Assembly: GCA_965208015.1 (NCBI GenBank)
Contig: OZ242309.1
Span: 372,001 to 436,000, forward strand
DNA: 64,000 bases
Direction: 5' to 3'
Source of the DNA: Bin87 sp965208015
Lineage (GTDB): Bacteria > Chloroflexota > Dehalococcoidia > Lucifugimonadales > UBA3495
In this document: positions 61,365 through 64,000 of the stretch, piece after piece
Layout: each line of letters opens with the position of its first letter
Position numbering within the stretch: the stretch's first letter is position 1
Program-made: the position numbers and the translations under genes
Notes under the pieces: generated by a model
Told to the model about the DNA's origin: nothing
Database searches by the model: none
The model's input: only the letters and a program-made list of their open reading frames with translations

Positions 61365-62186
61365 ATGGCAACGCCACAGCAGCCCAACGCCCAGCAGAAC
61401 GCCCGTCTGGAGCAGATCCGGAGGCAATGGGCGCAAAAACGTCAAATCACGGATCGCCTGGCCTCCGTGCGGACGAAAATAGGCGTGTACAGCGGCAAGG
61501 GCGGCGTGGGCAAGACCACGGTGGCCTGCAACCTGGCGACGATCCTGGCCAAGCAAGGCGAGCGAGTGGGGCTGCTGGACGTGGACATCGACTGCCCCAA
61601 CGTGACCCGGGTCATGGGCATCACCGACAAGCCCGACTATCGCGACGGGCAGATCAGCCCGGCGGAAGGGCACGGCGTCAAGGTGGTCTCCATGGCGTTC
61701 TTCCAGGAGAACGAGGACGAGGCGATCATCTGGCGCGGCCCGATGATCCACAACGCCATCAACCAGTTTCTCCAGGCGACGGATTGGGGAGAATTGGATT
61801 ACCTGATCGTGGACCTGCCGCCGGGAACGTCCGACTCCCCGTTGACCGTGATGCAGACGCTGCCCATGGACGGGTTCGTGGTGGTGAGCACGCCGCAGGA
61901 TCTGGCGATCATCGACGCCAAGCGGTGCATCAACATGATCCGCAAGCTGAACCTGAACGTGGTGGGGATCGTCGAGAACTACGCGGGCGATATCTTTGGC
62001 GAAGGCGCGGGCCGCCAGCTGGCCGAGGATATCGACGCGCCGTTCCTGGGCAGCATGTCCCTCAATTCGTCCTACCGGGACACCAGCAGGCCGACGGTAC
62101 TGGTGGACGATACGGTCAGCGGTGAGTACGCCTCCGTGGCCGACGAACTGCGCCGCAGCCTGAAAGCCTTCGGCCGGGAAGCCTGA
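61365..62186 (+). CDS. Mrp/NBP35-family P-loop ATPase lacking the CxxC motif
   Basis: 273 residues with the deviant Walker A YSGKGGVGKTT (near 43-53), VDIDCPN, RGPMIHNAINQFL and VDLPPGTSDSPLT. Related Fe-S carrier proteins have a CxxC within ENMSxFxCPHCG...IFGEG. Here the segment reads ENYAGDIFGEG (near 203-213), about a dozen residues shorter and without Cys. It may be unable to bridge an Fe-S cluster in the classical manner. Follows the DUF59 gene by 48 bp. Confidence 0.92.
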   Translation: MATPQQPNAQQNARLEQIRRQWAQKRQITDRLASVRTKIGVYSGKGGVGKTTVACNLATILAKQGERVGLLDVDIDCPNVTRVMGITDKPDYRDGQISPAEGHGVKVVSMAFFQENEDEAIIWRGPMIHNAINQFLQATDWGELDYLIVDLPPGTSDSPLTVMQTLPMDGFVVVSTPQDLAIIDAKRCINMIRKLNLNVVGIVENYAGDIFGEGAGRQLAEDIDAPFLGSMSLNSSYRDTSRPTVLVDDTVSGEYASVADELRRSLKAFGREA

Positions 62187-62215
62187 AGTCGCCCCGGGCT
62201 TGGTAAGAGATTGAG

Positions 62216-62479
62216 TTGCGGCCGCGCTCGCGACTGCTGCAAAGGATCCTCTCGGGCCGGTCGGATGCGAATATCCGATTCAACGACTTGCTGGTCCTGC
62301 TCCGGCACATGGGCTTCGACGAGCGTGTACGCGGCAGCCACCATGTCTTTCGAAGGGCTGACGTGCCCAGAAGAATAAATCTGCAACGCTACGGGAGCCA
62401 GGCCGAAGCTTATCAAGTGCGGCAAGTGCGAGAGATCATCCTACAGTACGGGTTGCACGAATCCGAGGACGGCGGCTGA
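62216..62479 (+). CDS. hicA: HicA-like toxin (module 2)
   Basis: 87 residues: ANIRFNDLLVLLRHMGFDERVRGSHHVFRRADVPRRINLQ, the dsRBD-like HicA fold with the catalytic-type His in GSHHVFR, then VRQVREIILQYGL. TTG at 62216 is the start. It belongs to the YcfA-like subfamily and differs from module 1. Its stop overlaps the antitoxin ATG by one base (TGATG). Confidence 0.88.
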   Translation: MRPRSRLLQRILSGRSDANIRFNDLLVLLRHMGFDERVRGSHHVFRRADVPRRINLQRYGSQAEAYQVRQVREIILQYGLHESEDGG

Positions 62480-62733
62480 TGCGCAAGTATGAAATCGCCA
62501 TATTCTGGAGCGACGAAGACGACCTGTACATCGCTTATGCGCCGGAACTTCCGGGTTGCATGGCCCATGGCGACTCTTATGAAGACGCGCTTAAGAGCAT
62601 TACGGAGGCGATGGAACTCTGGCTTGAAGTAGCCGATGAATTCGGGGACCCGGTCCCGGAACCCAAGGTCAACCGGATAACCTTCGACATCCACAAGACT
62701 GCGCCAGAATTGCCAGCCATTGCGGGCGCATGA
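62479..62733 (+). CDS. hicB: HicB-like antitoxin (module 2)
   Basis: 84 residues: YEIAIFWSDEDDLYIAYAPELPGCMAHGDSYEDALKSITEAMELWLEVADEFGDPVPEP, the HicB partner fold. It lacks an obvious C-terminal DNA-binding domain, unlike the module 1 HicB. It converges on the carboxyltransferase gene 14 bp downstream. Confidence 0.88.
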   Translation: MRKYEIAIFWSDEDDLYIAYAPELPGCMAHGDSYEDALKSITEAMELWLEVADEFGDPVPEPKVNRITFDIHKTAPELPAIAGA

Positions 62734-62746
62734 CCACTGCCCAACC

Positions 62747-64000
62747 CTACGATGCGCGCCGTTCCATTCCCTCTTCCAGCGCCGGAAAGGGTACGAAAGG
62801 CGACCCGGGCAATTCATTCGGCGGCGGACCGTCGATGGCATGCATCCTGAGGAGCGCCGCAACCTCCTGTTGGATGGCTTCCTGAGCGAAGGGGTTGAGT
62901 TCGCCCATCTGGCGGAACTTCCGGTACCGTTGCTTGACGAGCTTGCCGGTGGAAACGCGGCTGGCCTCGGCCAGATGCTTGTAGATGGAATATTCCAGCC
63001 CTTCCACAGCCTGGCGCGGGTCGAGGTGGGCGCCGCCGGCGGGTTCGGGCACGACCTGGTCGATAATGCCAAGTTCCTGGCAGTCTCGAGCGGTGAGCAT
63101 GAGCGCCTCGGCGGCCTCGCGAGTGAGGTAACGTTCGCGCCGAGGGCCACCCACCGCGTGGTGCAGCGAAATCGGCGAGTAGATCGCGTACTGCTGCATC
63201 AGGATGCGGTCGGAAAGGCTCAACGCCAGGGCTGCCTCGTTGCCGGCCTCGCCGATGATCACGGAAACGACCGGGGTTTCTGCCTCGATCATCATTGACA
63301 GGCTGCGGGCGATAGCGTTGCCCACACCGTGCTCCTCGGATTCAAGCCGGGGATCAGCGCCCTGGGAATCAATTAAGGTGACCAGGGGCAGGTTAAACCT
63401 GGCGGCCAAGCTGATGATGCGTTGCGCTTTGCGCAGCCCGTCCGGGTGGACGTGATACCGGCTGCGGTCAGTATCGTGGGAGTGGATCCGCTGCTGTCCG
63501 ATGACGGCAACGGGATGTCCGCGCAGCAGGCCGATGCCGCCTACCACGGTCCGGTCGTCGCTGCTGACCCGGTCGCCGCAAATCTCGAAGAAATCGTCGA
63601 GGATGTGGCGCATGTAGTAGAGGGCATCGGGCCGCTCGTCATGCGTGGCGGCCTCCACTGATTCCCAGGTCTCAGTGTCTTCGGCGGCTGGAGCCTGCAG
63701 GCGGGAGACGGCGCGGCGGCCCAGGCGGATCGCTTCCGGCTCTGCCAGCAGGGCAAGCAATTGGCTGACCCGCGATTGCAGTTGCTCGCGGTCAACCACG
63801 TTGTCCAGAAGGCCCCGGCGAAGATGATACTCGGCTGTGTGTACGTCCGGCGGGACCTGTCGCTCCGTCGCCTCGATCATGGTGCGGATGGGAGAGAGCC
63901 CCACTACCGAGCCGGGTTCGGCGATGATGACGTCAGCGAGATTTGCGAAACTGCCATAGGCCTGCCCCGTGGAAGGATTGGCCAGCACGGCGATAAACGG
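62747..64000 (-). CDS. fused acetyl-CoA carboxylase carboxyltransferase (AccD-AccA), partial
   Basis: Beta-plus-alpha carboxyltransferase chain whose N-terminal part lies beyond the window; at least 417 residues are visible. The left part is AccD-like (PFIAVLANPSTGQAYGSFANLADVIIAEPGSVVGL), then an AccA part with RHILDDFFEICGDRV, GGIGLLRGHPVAVIGQQ, LVTLIDSQGADPRLESEEHGVGNAIARSL and IGEAGNEAALALSLSDRILMQQYAIYSPISLHHAVGG. The reading frame is open to the last base. Transfers CO2 from biotin to acetyl-CoA to give malonyl-CoA. Confidence 0.9.
   Translation of the reverse strand, partial: PFIAVLANPSTGQAYGSFANLADVIIAEPGSVVGLSPIRTMIEATERQVPPDVHTAEYHLRRGLLDNVVDREQLQSRVSQLLALLAEPEAIRLGRRAVSRLQAPAAEDTETWESVEAATHDERPDALYYMRHILDDFFEICGDRVSSDDRTVVGGIGLLRGHPVAVIGQQRIHSHDTDRSRYHVHPDGLRKAQRIISLAARFNLPLVTLIDSQGADPRLESEEHGVGNAIARSLSMMIEAETPVVSVIIGEAGNEAALALSLSDRILMQQYAIYSPISLHHAVGGPRRERYLTREAAEALMLTARDCQELGIIDQVVPEPAGGAHLDPRQAVEGLEYSIYKHLAEASRVSTGKLVKQRYRKFRQMGELNPFAQEAIQQEVAALLRMHAIDGPPPNELPGSPFVPFPALEEGMERRAS

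Overview
The window is GC-rich bacterial chromosome with densely packed genes on both strands. I saw no tRNA, rRNA, CRISPR array, prophage or transposase. The gene content points to a heterotrophic, probably aerobic member of the Chloroflexota, perhaps the SAR202/Dehalococcoidia side. It is rich in paralogous catabolic enzymes: CaiB/BaiF transferases, SDRs, crotonases, acyl-CoA dehydrogenases and a GMC oxidoreductase. Housekeeping genes lie among them, and small HicAB and retropepsin-like modules are inserted. The phylum is an inference from gene content, not a demonstrated placement.

Layout. 0-3.8 kb: topA and dprA (minus). 3.8-11 kb: GMC oxidoreductase (plus), then a minus-strand run of SMP-30/gluconolactonase, GH15 glucoamylase, DM13 protein, SirB1-like protein, zinc-ribbon protein and an SDR. 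11-12.2 kb: CopD-like membrane protein plus a molybdopterin-domain protein. 12.3-14.6 kb: a soluble histidine kinase and its response regulator. 14.7-17 kb: fmdB-like gene, groES and groEL, ending in a strong terminator. 17-19.6 kb: MFS transporter, RidA-family protein, hicAB module 1. 19.7-21.9 kb: minus-strand thiG-thiE-thiS plus an unknown 85-residue gene, behind a TPP riboswitch. 22-25 kb: retropepsin-like gene and a three-gene CoA-transferase locus. 25.2-29.8 kb: two crotonases, a PHP protein, an acyl-CoA synthetase and a ketopantoate-reductase-like enzyme. 29.8-33.9 kb: a peptide-type ABC importer without ATPases, behind two CRP-like boxes. 33.9-39.4 kb: small barrel protein, TPR protein, ThDP enzyme (minus) and two CaiB/BaiF genes (plus). 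39.5-42.1 kb: two tiny membrane proteins, then leuC-leuD (minus). 42.2-46.7 kb: CPA2 antiporter with CBS domains, and an M1 aminopeptidase. 46.8-51 kb: unknown small gene, decayed ADP-ribosylglycohydrolase, split methionine synthase, and a MITE-like repeat. 51-57.6 kb: SDR, ppx/gppA with two thymidylate-kinase-like genes, and two acyl-CoA dehydrogenases. 57.7-64 kb: RHH-like protein with an operator-like promoter, small protein plus retropepsin pair, D-aminoacylase-like amidohydrolase, DUF59 protein, Mrp ATPase, hicAB module 2, and a fused AccD-AccA carboxyltransferase cut by the window end.

Functionally, the window joins acyl-CoA and carboxylic-acid catabolism (CoA transfer, activation, dehydrogenation, hydration) with thiamine, leucine and methionine biosynthesis. 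The most unusual items are the CoA-transferase locus with a B-A fusion whose B half is degenerate, the ppx-tmk-tmk cluster in which one kinase has Arg for the Walker A Lys, a CaiB pair in which one partner lacks the catalytic Asp, an Mrp ATPase without its CxxC, and two CRP-consensus boxes upstream of the peptide importer.
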